A program made the translations under genes and the position numbers. The notes below the pieces were generated by a model. The model was not told where the DNA came from, searched no databases, and saw only the letters and a list, made by a program, of their open reading frames with translations. Shown here in pieces: positions 25,901-40,900 of a stretch of DNA of 64,000 bases. Numbering within the stretch: position 1 is the first letter of the stretch; every line of letters begins with the position of its first letter. The stretch lies in assembly GCF_032854445.1 (NCBI RefSeq), contig NC_088299.1, positions 4,193,001-4,257,000 on the forward strand. Direction: 5' to 3'. This DNA is from Liolophura sinensis. Taxonomy: Eukaryota > Mollusca > Polyplacophora > Chitonida > Chitonidae.

Positions 25901-28900
25901 GGGAATGATGTGAAGTATGATAAATTATAATAATGCTAACATTGCAATATATATTGATTGAACAAGAGTGATAAGATTAAAAGTTGGAAAAGGACTATGC
26001 AAGTACAAGTGTTCCAAATGTACTCAGCTTTGACAATTTCACAGAGCAAAATCCGGGGTTGGGGGGGAGGGTGGTGGGGGGTCCAATAATGAGGGATATC
26101 TCGATCAGTGTATTCACTATGTAACATGTACTCAATGATAATGTAAGCCAATCCATTTATAAACCATTACTTTGCCCTTCATTTGTGTTTCCCATACAAT
26201 TCCTTTCAGTACGCATACTGATTTTCGATTCTCATTTATAAAAGACCTTGAATTGCGCATGTTTTATTTACTGAGAATGCTTCTTTATCATCTCCAGTAA
26301 CAGAGCCCTGTCGGCCAGCCAGCCAGGCCAATGGTTCCGCTACATGTAAACCAAATGCCTGATTTTCCACACAAACCACTGCCAACTCTGAATTGCCCAA
26401 GGTTTGGCTTTGTGCTTCATTATCTATGTGCCAGATATCGTTTCCATGGCAACCAATTTATCTGAGGGAGAAAGTAAAGAGCTGAGTAAATCAGATATCT
26501 GAGGCTGGCAGACAGCTTGCTCTGGGCTGCACCTGTATCAAGTGGGTAATCTGTTGGGGGGATGGAAGGGTGTCTGTGAAGCTAAGAGTGGGGTGAAAAG
26601 GTAAGGGCCAGATAGAGTGAGGAGTTAAAACAGACTACCCAGATTCCAAACAAAGTCCCTAGAGAAAGATGTATAATGGCTTTGGCAATAAAAAATGCAT
26701 GAGAAGTTGGGTTTGATCGGTCTGTACACGACACCGAAAACCATTGTAATTTGGCAGCTTCAGAGCCATGATATTCCTGAATTCACGGGAAAATCTTCAG
26801 AGGATAAATCAGAAAAGACTAATAAAACTTCTCGAAAAATGATAACTGGTGAATTTCAGCATCCACAATTACTGTCCTTAATACAAGCTTAGAGAGTGGT
26901 CAAAATTTCATGTCTCGTAACTTCTGCCCCACCAACATACATGGATCTTTCAACACAAGCTAAGAGAATCGCTCATTAAGCCAAGTTTGGTAATCAAAGA
27001 AAACAAAATGCTAAAAGAAAAAAATAACAAATACAAGTATCATTTATTTGATTAGTTTTGAATGCTGTACTCCGGACTATTTCAACCACATATAAATGAT
27101 GGTGGTCATATCTATAAGAAAAACAAACTGGAATTCAAGTCCTCAGTAAACAGTCCCATTTCACAATAAAATCATCTCACCTTATTACCCAGGACAAGTA
27201 TACATTATATATATATATATCTATATTTAATATCAACAGCAAATGATAAAAAGGAAAACACCAAACTAGTGTCAGTCTAACCCTTCAAAAACAGTAGCTT
27301 AGAGGCAAGAAATCTAGCCACGATCACTTACAAGCCAACACCTACACAGACTCAGATTAGACACTGGTGCGGCTTCCTCAAGGCTAATCCTGATGAAGGT
27401 TACTATGGAAACCAATGTATGTAAAACTGTTGAGAAGGCAGACCAGAGAACTTGATATAGCCAGTCCCATAAATCTGAGGAAATGCACCTAAATAAGAAT
27501 GAAACCAACATTCATCAACTGAGCCTGTCCACCCAAACCCTGCCTTGGGCAGTGTGTGATTTAAGTTTGTTTATTAGTCTACTGGGTAGCCATCATGAAC
27601 TTTAAACTGAGTAAAAGCCAGAAAAAAAAAAAGGAAAACAAAAGAAAATTCATGTGAGAAGACATCATCTACCAAAACTTTCATGGTGTTTTCGAACGAA
27701 ATTCTGCAGCAACACTACATCACTTTGACATTACAACAAAATAGCCTAGAAAATAATCGTGCCTTATTCTGGAATTTCCCACTGGAACCCCAGACAGTAC
27801 ATACAGTTTTACTTTCAGATCCATTATTACATTATTACAAAAAAAAAATATTTTAACAATGCCTGAATAAAATTTATGCTTATAAGCTTAAATACTGGTA
27901 AGTGTACTGTTCACCAATCTAAACCACAAGTATACTGTGACTGTCATGTAAATACATGCTTGAAAGCTTAGGGAAAAATAATCACACACGGAGAACTCAT
28001 CTGTAATGTTCATGAAAGTCAGAGCCCATCCTGAATGAGAATCTAAAGTTCTGAGAAGTGCGTCCATGTAGAAAACCCAACACCAGCACAACGTATTATG
28101 TGGGACAAGTCTCCCCAACCCCCTTTCAACCCATGCCTCACTATCCCAAATCACCCTTCACAAACGCCCATAAGAACAAGTCCAGTTCAGGGTTAAGTTT
28201 TCTTTCAAAGGTGTGCTGAAAATGGGCAATTCCTGGCTAACAAAGGCCGTCAGCCAACATGAAGGTAAGAAAAGAGAGCAACCCTTTGTGCAAGAGGTAA
28301 ACCCCAGCCATTGGGCAAGTCAAACAGCCTAACATAAATAATAGATGACCTCTTTAGATCAATGCCCTCAGCCTGGTGTACTGATCCCTTCACACCACCC
28401 CCACCCCAAATCCTGCTCCCTTTCTCATCTGACAGATCCATTAGACAAATTGGCTTTAATTAGCTAGAAGTATCAGCCCTATGAAAGCTGGCAGTACAGA
28501 AGTTAAACTGAGATGCATGGCGGTGGCACCAGGCTAGTCCAAACTTCACACAACTATCCAGCAAGGATGGAGTTCTGCAAGGGGTCACCATAGGCTGTTC
28601 TCATTTATTGTTTAATTTCTTTATTTATTTATTTGACTGTCTTTTTTTACTTGACCGTACCCGGTGTAACATAAAGATAACTGCCACTTGTAATCAATAC
28701 CAAAAAAGACTTTCAATATATTATTATTTATTTCACTGATCTTGAAATAAGCGATACATGTAACTGAAGATTTTGATCTCCTTTCTTTGCCATTCATTCG
28801 AATGCAAGCAAAGTCATTTACATGCAAACAGCATTTGTCTCACATCACAAAACTGCGTCAACTTTTTCTTCGCCTTACTAACACCAAGTATAAAATCTTT

Positions 28901-31900
28901 CAAAAGCTTTGCCATAAACGTCAACAATGTTCTACTGCTGAGCTCTCATATCAAGTCACCAACACATCACCGACTACAGTACATGCAACAGATATCACCC
29001 ATGCATGTCGACAGCCGAACTGTACAACATAATGTAATGAACCTAGTTTCTTCCAGCAATAACACAGTACAATATGAATGCGTTTTTTTAGCTATAGACA
29101 ACCATTAACCTGAGGGCAATCAACATCCTGCTGAAAGATAATTTGTGGCACACAAACCTCAACCGTGAAAAAAAACTCCTTCAACCAGTTTTACACCATT
29201 TTTTCCCCTTTCTTTATATTTTTTTTTCTTCCTTGCTTTTCATAAATGGCTGAGACATTGAGGTAACCACATGTAAGTCAAGCACTGTGTGAACTCTTGG
29301 AGAGTGAATTGTAAAGTTCATTGGGCAGACTGGAAGGAGGGGAGGGTGAATAAAGAGTCCATTTGCAACCAGCTGTGTGTATTAAAATAAATCCCAAGCG
29401 CGAGATTACATGTGAACATACCAAGCCAGGTCATGGTTTTAGAAAGGCTTGGCTGTTCCATCAAGCACACTCTCTAGTACAGATCAAGCAATTAATAACG
29501 AACACGTACATGAAATACACAAAGTAAAAAAGTGAGCAAAAAATTTTGTTTTCAATAAAAACAGAATATGCCAGTGGTGTTATATTAAAAAAAAAAAACA
29601 ACAACAACAAACTTATTTTAACTCTAGATTTGGGCACTTTACTTGGCCATCTTCACGAGAACTAAATTTTATGCGAACATAATATATAGACTTGTTTGGA
29701 GACAAAGCCACAAAAGGCAGACTAAATACTAAATCAACTTACGGCTTTTCCAGATGATGACAAAATTAAGTACTGAAATATCTAGGAAAATTGAGTATTT
29801 CAATTTTGGGAGTTTGTTTCTATGTTTCTGAAAAAAAAAAACTGAAGATATTGAGTTCTGGTTGTATGACCAGCAAAACAAACTCGGCAAAGCTGGAAAC
29901 AGACATAGTGAAATCTAAATTTTCTTAACACGGTCTTAACAAAGGAAAGTCAACTGATTTTGTTTTTCTCCCATGTTACATAATAGTGTTAACCCCCCAC
30001 CCTGCTGCAGACTGTGAACAGGGAATGACATGGATAGAACAGCTGGCCTTATGTCTATAACACTGGTGGATGAGGCTACAAATGACCCAGCTTACTCTAC
30101 ATTTTCTTCTTGGCCTGACCCTTAACTCCTTGTTCACAGTGATACATGTAGCTGGGGATGAGTCAATGTCTGGACCCACCCAGACAACAAACAAAGCCAC
30201 ACAGGCCCACCCCTACAGCTGCAGAACTAAAGTCTCATTATGTAACCCACAGGCAAGGCTGGGGCACAGGTTCTGAGGGGCACACATCTTTTGGGTCCCA
30301 CTCAAATCTCTCCTAGGCTCAGCTCTGCATACTGGTTTTCAACTTCATTCGAAGGAGATTGTGACTGGCTGAGAGATGAATTTCTACTACTGAGTAGACT
30401 GGTTGAGTGATGACTTTCTACTACTGAGTAGACTGGTTGAGTGATGACTTTCTACTACTGAGTAGACTGGTTGAGTGATGACTTTCTACTACTGAGTAGA
30501 CTGGTTGAGTGATGCCTTTCTACTACTGAGTAGACTGGTTGAGTGATGACTTTCTACTACTAAGTAGACTGGTTGAGTGATGACTTTCTACTACTGAGTA
30601 TGCACTGAGGCCACAGATCAAACTCTGACTCATAATCTTGACTACACATATACTTAAAACAAGGGTGCTGTATATGAATAACTTTATACACACATACACT
30701 GCGTGACACTGTAATACTACTCCAATACAAATGCACGCATATACATATATAAATATATATATACACATATGAAGATAATTACCGATTTCTGTTTTCAAAC
30801 ATTCGGAGCAGCCACTATGCGGACTCACGTCCCTCTATAATCATCACTGTTCCGCAAATGTTTAATTGTATTCTTAAAAACTGGAATAAAACTCAAAAGG
30901 TTTATTGAGCCCATAAGGGGACCCTCGTGAAATATGTAGTGATCCTTTCATTGACTAGAAAAATGCTTGTTTCCAAGTCACAGTACAGCTGACCTACATT
31001 CACTGCCTTGTACTGAGAAGGCCGGGTACCATTTTGTATATTTCATGCCGGAACGGAGCAGGGTATGACTGAAATTATTGTCAAGGGAGAATAGTTACAA
31101 ACTATGATTAATTAAACATCTAATTAGGTTTCATCTGCATACAGATACAAGACCATAGCAACCCTTGTTCATGACAAGACCCTGAAGTGTGCACACAATG
31201 GGAAAGTAGAGGTGCTTCAGTTCTCCGTGTTAACACCACTTAATTAACACCACAATATCAACCCTTGTGGGGGCTCTGACTGGAGCTAAACAACTGAACT
31301 TACAGATCTATAAACAAGGTTAACAGAGTCTTATAAAGCATAGTTGAGATTCATCAACCACACTGACTTGAACAAGTAATCAACAGGAAATTTGACAATA
31401 AGTTGAAAGCTGTTGTTATTTTAATACTTTAATATAAATCTAGCCATTCGTTTTTGCTTTGTTTTTTTTTTCTCAAGCTACATGTATTATCAGAGAAAAC
31501 CAGTCAACTTATTTTTTCCTGTTTTATGTTCAGGAGAATTCAAGAAGATCGGGTGACACAGAACACCTTCCTAGCCACAGAAACTATACATTTTATTGCC
31601 TGTCATCACGTATGTGTATATACCGCTAAACCTGTTACCTGTTTTATTATTGTACTCAATCTTACATTTCACCCATGGTTTAACTGAGTTGCTCATTTTG
31701 TATGCCTTTGAGATATCTATTGATCTTTATTTATTTATGTACTTGATTGGTGTTTTACGATGAACTCAAGAATATTCCACTTATAGGACAGCCGCCAGTA
31801 TTATGGCGAGAGGAACCCACAATCATTTGCTGGTTGCTGAAGTTCCCCACCTTATGGCCAGAGAGAAAGCCAGCATGAACTGGACTTGGAACTTACACTG

Positions 31901-34900
31901 ACCCCATTGGTGAGAGGCTCCTGGGTCATTGCCCTGTGATGGTGTGCTAACCCCCTAGGCCTCGTTCTATTAACCTTTAAAAGATATTTTGCAATTTCTC
32001 TGGAAATTGCTATGCTATCCTACAAAAAATGCAAGTCTGTTAACGTGATTTTAAACTGTGTCTAAAAAACCATGGGCAGGATGGGAGTGAGATGAGCAAA
32101 TTTTTAGGTTAAAAACTATATACTACATTTACAATGTACAGCTATTTATGTCCTCATGGTATACATGCAACTGAGCATGAACTGATAGCTCTCTTTATTC
32201 ACATTTTAGACAAGCCTGGTTGGTTCAGCAAGCCTGTACAACAAGTGTGTTCATTGTATAGGGACTTCTTCTAAAGCCTGCCAACGTGGCTAGTCCTGCC
32301 TGGTCATATCCCGGGTAATGACTTCTCCCTGACTCATTCCCTGGTTCATATACCTGGTGAGCCCAGCGAAGGTCACTGTAAGGAACACAGCCATTGTATT
32401 AGGCTATACAGAAGCACAACCTGTCTCAGCCTGTTCATCAGCTCCCCAACCCGGGCCCCAGCATGAACAAATAACCGCCCATGTCAACTGCCCCTGCTAG
32501 GTAGTATGTGGGGAGAGCCCCCATAGCTATGGCAGCCAGCATGGGGTTGACTAGCATATGCAAGAGCAGAGAATACATGTACTTGTAGCAGAGCTCCTAG
32601 AGAACTTATTTACCTATCTTCAGTCCCATACTAGGTTTATGAAGTTTAAATTGCCAACTGAAGGCCGCAATCATCTCTTGAACATGTCAATTCTAGTCAA
32701 CAATGCATTTGTTTATTTCATTTGTGCTACAGGCCATGATCAAGAAATTTTCACTTCATGATAACAAAATGGTTTCTGTGTGCAAAAAGTCGACTTCTGT
32801 CATAAATTACAGCAATTCGCCCGTAAATTTACCCGATAATCAACATGTGAAATTATCACAGCACATGATTTTTCAGCAGGGCAATTGGTTTGGTGAAAAC
32901 TAAAGAAACTATAGGTGATTTTTCCGAGAGCAATTAAAGTCTTCTGAGCTGAGACCAGAAAACTGTAGGCCTCAAACAATGCCTGTAATAAAATTCACAT
33001 GCGCAAGGATGGAAAAAAATCCTCTTATTTTCGCACTCAGAAATAATTTTCTCACATATAGAGTTTTAGCCTGGGCCTTTGAGGTTCCTCAACATATAGC
33101 CCAAGCTGCCCAGGAAATATTCGCTGAGCAAAGTACTGAAGGTAGCGGCAATCAACGAGCACAGCCTAAGATGACGATACTGATAGCCCAGGCAATATGG
33201 CGGAGGTATAACATGAGCGAGGCTTTTAGGAAGCAGAGGAAGGAAGCAGCCAGTCATAAGCACAGCTCAAAGCTCCATGCCTTCATGGCCCAGTCATGCA
33301 ATAATATCAGGGAGCACCTGTCACCCATCAGCATAAGTACGATGTCCCTTCAAACCTCATCAATATTACTGCCAGCCATTTCAATATCGCCTGGTTGGTC
33401 AGTTGGTTAGCTCTGCGTAAAACACAGATCAAATAAAATAAATAATAAAATCGCCTGGTTTGGGTTCATAATCTAGCACCGTGAGGTAAGGTCTGATGAG
33501 AAACAAATAACGTGCACACTGTTTATGCCAATGCTACTATATGACAATGCATTCCATGCAGGGATTTTGAATACCGTGGGCAATAAATAAATAACATAAA
33601 ATATGGTGAGACGGTCACTCTAACAAAAACTTCATGTGAATTAAGTCTAGCTGTGGAGTGCTAGTTAATATTCTCAATCCACTGATAAAAAACATTCAGC
33701 AAAACATTTCTAAACAATTAAACTCCTACATGCAGCTACACATGGAATACACAAGAATTTCTCCACTTTTTCACATGATAGCAAACAATTTTACATGCCA
33801 AGAAGCACAACATTTTAGCCAAAACACATTTATTAAATCTATATAAACTTTAAAAAACTGAAATGGACGAAGTCATTTTATACTGAACTTTGTGCAGGTA
33901 AGCAGGGTTATAAATTTGGGTCTAAATTTGACTTCAATTTTCTTCATATAAGTATAAACCTGAAACCTGAAAGAAAAAAGCTGTTTGCTTTGCCAGGTTT
34001 ATTTCACATCTTTTTTTTCTGAAACAGCAGCTACTTTGATTGTTCGACCAGTTTAATGCCATCTGAAACACACACTAACTCACATCTTGTGCCATACATT
34101 TGATTTTTTGGTGGCCTTAACATTCAGCTTTCACAAAAAAAAAATACTATCAATTACATTCATCATGTCCTGACACATGATTACTATATCCACTATACCA
34201 ACAACTGATACAAGTATTTGGGTATTTGTAATATTGTCCACCAACCACTTATTACTTTTACTTCTTAACATTCCATCAAAACATACATTTTAAAATTTGC
34301 ATCAGATCATTTTTATTTATACTACACTATTTTTAGGCCAGGTTTATATTTGTTAATTGCAACATACATGTATATTTATGACATCTGAAGTCTGCTGATA
34401 GTTGGAACCATAAATATACTGACGCAGGTCAGTACTTCGTAGTACAAGTAGATCCTATTTCTGACAACCTGCGGGCATTTGGTACATGTAAGATCTCACA
34501 TCTGATACCAGCCGGCATACCACACAAGCAGGATCCCACTTCTGACACCAGCTGATCCTTTGGTACTTGCAAGATCCGGCTTCTGACACCAGCTGATCCT
34601 TTGGTACTTGCAAGATCCCACTTTAGACACCAGCTGATCCTTTGGTACTTGCAAGATCCCACTTTAGACACCAGCTGATATTTGGTATTCACAAGATTCC
34701 ATTTGGAACTTAGTATTTTCCACATGTGATACAGAATATATTGCACTTGGTAGATCCCACTTCTGACACCAGCTAATATATGTACTTGTAAGATCCCACA
34801 TCTGACACGACTGTGTTTGGTACTTGGTAGATCAACTGAAATTAGCTACATTCTATGTCTCATATCTGCCAGTAGTTGATATGAAAAGATCTCATTACTG

Positions 34901-37900
34901 ACATCATGTAATACTTCTTGATGGTAAAGTCTCCATTCTCACATTTGGTAATATCTGGTACATGTAAAATTCCTCTTCTTACACAATGCGATATATTTGC
35001 AGTAGGCAAATTGCGGCTGTAAACATGTCAATTCTAATACCTGCTGATATTTGGTAGTTGTGTTATCTCAAAAATCTGGTTTTCATGGTAATAAATATCC
35101 CACTTTCAACATCAGATGACAACTGGCAGTGGCACTATCCCATTTATTTGGTAAAAGCTGACATCTGGCGGTAGTATCATCCAGTTTCTGGTATCAACAT
35201 TTACTACTTCATGGTAACATCCCACATCTGACACCAAATGAAATTCAGGAGTTAAAATATTCCACAAGCTGATATTTATATTTGGTATTGGTAGCATCCC
35301 ACTTCTGATGCCAAATCATATTTGGTAGTTGTAATATCCCACTTTTGGCACAAGTTGATGTTTGGTATCGGCAGCACTTCCCTTTGACCACAAAATGGAA
35401 CTATATGGTACAAATATCTCACTCCTGATGCCATTAGGTAGTTGTAACATTCGACGGCTGGCACAAGCTGCTAGTTAGTAGCAGTAGCGTTCCTCTTTGA
35501 GGTAGTAACATCTCACCTCTGTCGCCTGACGACATAGGTAGTTATAATATTCCACTTTTGGCACAAGTTGATATTTGGCAGTCGTAGCATCCCTCCTTCG
35601 ATGCCAGATGTTACTTTATGGTGGTAACATCCAACCTCTGTTGTCACATGATATTCGGCCATTATAATATTCTGCTTTCGGCACAAGTTGATGTTTGGTG
35701 TTGGTAGCATCCTTCTTTCGACACCAAATCTCCATGGTAGCCACACCCACTTCTGACACCACAACGTATTTGGTAATTCAAATATTCCAATTTTGGCACA
35801 AGCTGGTAATTGGCACCAGTCACACCCTTTTTTTGACACCAAACATTTATTTATGATCATGATTTCCCACTTCTGACACCACGTGACAAATGTACTATCC
35901 CACTTCTGGTACACCTTACATGAAGGTTTACCACATAATTGACACCAAAATGTATTTGATGCTGTAATATAACATCAAACACCAGTTGACAACAGATACT
36001 TAATAGTGTATCTCATATCAATCACCAAATGATGTGTTGGTTCTTGAATAACCCACTTCAAATCTTGATAACTTACTGCTATATTTTCATATGTACACAT
36101 GTAAGAATGAATATATAATATTACAACTTCTTCTACAAGCAACTTCTATATCTCAAGAGGACTGTTTCATAAATATTTGCAAATATTATTTACATCAATA
36201 TCTAATAAAATCTGTAACACTGACAGTGTTTAACAAATTAGGTGTGCAATGTACAGGACAACTTCTCAGACACCATCAGTTTCTGATGCTGCACCGGGAA
36301 GCTGATTATTTATGATGAAAATGCTACCACAGCTGGACCTGCAGGAGAAAACCGGTCACCAGGATTGTTTCCTACACTTGTGTTTTACAAAACGAATGAT
36401 CTCATTGCACATGTATTAGACAGATACCAACAATCTGTTACTCGCACTTTAAGTATTTGCACACAAACATAACTGAAATAGTATACAGATGATGCACCAA
36501 CATGACAAGCAATCATGTATACATGATGATGCATCTGATGGTAACCCTTCCCGAAACTACAATTAAACGCCTGAGGAAAACAATATCTCTTTTCATAGCA
36601 GAGGAAATTTGCTGTGGTGTCTAGGAAAATATATTTTCTCTGTTAAAATTTGTAATTTTATGTCTGTTTGGCTAATGAGGAGCTCAAACAATTCAACATA
36701 ACTTATGCAATGTCGCTAACCAAAACTTTTTAACACACAACACTTAGAAGTGAACCGTAATGAAAATGAAATCGAGCTTGGAAACAGTGGGCGGGAGAGA
36801 CTTACCCTTTAGCACGACCCTGAAACCCTGGTGTGCCACGCGGTAATGGAAACGGTTGGCGTAACGACCCTGTGCTATGGGGTAGAGGTTCTGGTTCATG
36901 CGTTCTGGTGACGACACTTCCTGTGGCAGTGGGTTCACTATAGTCTGTGCGTAATAAACTGTTTTCTATGCGATTTTCCGAGTTATGGGCCTTGGAAGCA
37001 GATTTGATGTCCATAAATGCCACAGTGCAACAGGCCCCGCCATCGCTTGCTTCTTTTCGTGGGTGGATTCTGACACTTTGTATCTTTCCATATCTACGAA
37101 CAAAACAAAGCAACCTCATTATTTGATATGATTCCAAACAATATGCAGTCAATATGTGTAACACTACAGGCAATTGAGAATTATAACAGTTCTCTTGTAT
37201 ACTATTTAACCATAACCATTAAATCCAACTTAGTTAGGTGACATCCTGACACGTTTAGTGAGTTACATGTACCTTTTGATAAAAGTGTAGTCACACCACA
37301 TGGATGTGATGTGGATAAACTTCAAGCATAACGAATGTCATAAGTCATATTTACATATATCAACTTAGAAGTCCAAAAATTTTAACACATATCAGTCAAA
37401 ACACCAAGTCCATTCACGACTGTTTTTCAAGTCTGTTTAGACACTTATTTACACAATGAATAAATATCCTTCACCATAAAAACACAATGATGCATGAGAT
37501 TGCACAATCAGAGACAAAAATAAATCACAGGTCCATCATGATGATAATGGTTGTCTCTGACACACACCTTAACAACTCTGCAATAATGTAGGGTAAAAAA
37601 TTCCAATTTCCACTCCTATCACACATTCCAACTTTTCAATTCACCCTTCCCTAGCAAGCCCTGGTCAGTACAAGGTTCCAATATTTGACAGGCTGTTGTC
37701 AGCCTAGACTGAGATGTGGACAAGTCACACCATTACCTTCCCAAAACATTTTAATGTTGATCATACATGTATATAATGATGCACACAGTCTGTTTAGCAC
37801 CAGCTTTCCTATATTTCATTTTCTGCTCTGTATATACATGTATGCATATACCTGATATGATAAAAACTAAATATCTCAATCTTTCAATACAAAAGTGTCT

Positions 37901-40900
37901 GGTATAGTTGTGAGCTTGCCTTTTGACATTTTCTCATGCTGATTAGAAAACACTCAGTTTGACGACATTGTTGTGCAACTAACAGACTGAAAAATCTAAT
38001 TAAGTAGCTAAATTAAAAATTTTTCAGATAAAACAAAATTAAACAGAAGTTTTGTCAATGAATTTTATTACCAGTGCTGTAACTTGTCTGATGTTCTTGG
38101 ATCCTAAACAATGCCTTTGTGTGAAAGCTTTCATCAGATCATGTCTACACAATCTCTAAATCTAAGCCTTTATTCTGAACAACCAGATCTCTAAAATGTA
38201 TTTATCATTTAATTTATTTCACTGGCGATTTATGGTATACTCAAGACTATTTCTTTGGTCTGGTTTTACACATGGAAGAAGACACCTAGCACATTCCAGC
38301 ACCGGCCAACCTTCCTACATTGGATCGAAAATTAAGAAAGACATGTATGCCTAAAACTTGAACTTTAAAATTTACTTTGGTTTCAACAGCTTGTATCATT
38401 AGTGGAAAAACAGCACAGCTGCTTTGAAAGCATTCTTCACACAAAAGCTCATTTTGAGGGTATGTTTACCTTGTAAACAAAAAATTACAAATTGCATATC
38501 ACACCACAAAGCATACCAAACTATATTTAGACTGGTTAAAAAAAACATAACTAAACTACATGTACAAATGCACTTAAAGAACTAGGACTTTGCTTCAAAA
38601 GGGTTTGAGATATGATAGTTTGAAAAAGAATAAAATAAACACTGTAACAAGTGAGAGCTCATTACATGGTAAACTGTTGAACAGTTGCAGACAAAGTTTG
38701 CAATGACACACTAGTCTTTGTTAGAAAGGTGCTGTTTAAAACAAGCCGCTGTCTGGTCAAAAACCACAAAGAAGAGCAGAGTACAGTTTGGAGTTGGGTG
38801 GTGAAGAGGGGAATAGGCTAGTGGGGGTGCACACACAAACACAAGCTGGCTTACTGCTATTGTGTGTCTCTGACAGCACAGTCAAGAGATTTACACAAAA
38901 GAATTTTGGCTGAGTGCCAAGTGCTGTCAGCCTCTATCCCTGTGAAGTGTTTGTGTCATGTGTGACATTTTTCTCCATAATCACCCAGCAGGGGCTGATT
39001 TAGCAAGCCTAGGCCAGAGAACTGGTTTTCACCTCACCTCAGCCCAGGCGTTCTACAGGGTGTATTTTTAGCACCCCTCCTAAATAACAGATAAGCTCCT
39101 ATGTTCTCACAAGACCGCTAGCCTGAACCTGTCTAGGGGAACACACATGGCAGACTTTTAATAGTCAACAGCCAGTGCAGTGCACCCAGCAATCACAGCC
39201 ATGACTTTGCTTAAAATTTGCGCAGGGTAAAAACAAATTTGGCACAATGACTCTATCTTGTGAAGGGAAATAAACATGTCAGGGTCACAGCTTCTGGACT
39301 TTCCCTTTTATCAGGTGACTTTGACCCATTCCTTTAGAGAACAATAAAAACTTTTGCCAGTCAATTATTTAAGGTCAACTACATTCAGTCCTTCTATTGT
39401 CCCAAGGTACTCTTCTTCATCATCATCATAGCAATCGCCCAGATCGACATTGTGAACACAGTCCTTGCAGTACAAGACAGCACTCAGATATTCGCGTTCA
39501 GATGGTAATCAATTTTAATCAAATGCACGCACATATAGTATCACCGAGCATAAAACAAAAACAGACTCCAGAGCGAGCTTAAGATAAAACTGGGCAAAAT
39601 AAGCTCTCACAGCGATGGCTAAAGTGACAGGACTCCACTACATGAAAAAATCATCAGCTAGGTGGAGATGCGAGTGATAAAGGACCACAGTTATGAATAG
39701 AGAGTTCTACGGGACATGATGGCATTTCAACTGACAAACTCCCCCCAAAGGAAGTCATTAAGAGGCCTGTACTTTCCAATAACATGAGCATAGCAGGTTG
39801 AGTAGCTAGTTGGAGGAATGGTTTTATGGCTGACAGCTTTGTAATCACTGGCCCAGCCTTTCAAACTCTGCTTTCAATAGCTTTCTATTTTTCACAAGGG
39901 CTTTACATTAGGGAGGGGGGATGGAGGGCTCAACATACTGCTGTCAGAATAGACTCTGGACCGAGGAATGAAAAAGGCTTATTGATCTAGGGAAGGGACA
40001 CTGCAGCGCTTGTGTTCTGGGCGCTCCAGCACAGTTTGTATGGGGAGTCAAAGAGAAGTTGGCTTAAGGCCGCCTCTACCAGCTTGCTCAGCCAGGCCAG
40101 GCCTAACATATATAACACTGACAGAGGTGACCTCTATCCCAGTAAACAACAAGTCTGGGAGGCCCTTATCTTTGGCAGTTAGCCAAACCACAGAGCAGTC
40201 CATCTGTCATAGAGGGGATGGGTAGAGTTCAGGAGGAATGCATTGGGGAGGGGAGGGGTGATTAATATATAATATGGGGGCAAGAATGGCTTACATAGCA
40301 ATGAGAGTTGTACCACAGGAAGCTAAGAACACATCCTAATTAATGTTGCTGAAATTAGCAATAAAGCGAGTACAGACATCTTGTGTGAATAATAATACAA
40401 TAACAGTGCTACAGAGAACTTTTTGTCAGAGAGAGTATGGTACTCCTGACTTTGAAAGAGAGGGAATCCCTAGATGTTACTTCTGACTTTCCAAGTATGC
40501 GGTACTGCATAACATTTTTTTTTAATACTCAACACTTCACTATTTTGGGTCACCAGTAATACACCTGGAAATTTTGAAGTTGATCTAATGGGGGAGGGGA
40601 CATGGGGAGGGGGGGGTTATGGGGTGAAGGTGGGGGTGGCGTTGGCTTTTCTCTCTTCACAAAATCATAGGTACATGTATATGTCAATAACTGGACCCTC
40701 GATGATGCTTTACCAATGCAGACTGACGATTCGTGGGGAATTGAAATCAGAAATCTGGGAGCGATAACAGGGTGATTTTGTGCAATGCAGAAGTAGAACT
40801 TGCAGTATAGTAACCAAAAAGGCCATCTGTAATCCTTTGCTACATCTTCTTCATGGTAAACACTCAAGAATGTCACAAAGACAAATATCACGGTAGGCTT

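Larger units (their letters stand above)
17872..36805 (-). other. SPEN intron 2 (18.9 kb)
   Basis: Separates RRM1 from the rest of the protein. Holds SINE copies (19753, 31727, 33386), the dispersed repeat at 22655, microsatellites, the 34-bp and ~41-bp minisatellites, and G-runs at 18325-18349, 24292-24319 and 26056-26082. A GC-richer stretch is at 24320-24560 and a motif-dense AT-rich stretch at 24880-24975. A 143-codon plus-strand open frame at 32979-33410 is unrecognised. No SPEN exon was found in it. Confidence 0.85.

Noticed and set aside
30368-30601. CRISPR array
   Set aside because: Units are contiguous tandem repeats without unique spacers, in an animal intron.
33371-33480. tRNA gene
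   Set aside because: There is an A-box-like head, but the cloverleaf cannot be completed; the flanking duplications and A/T-rich tail fit a SINE remnant.
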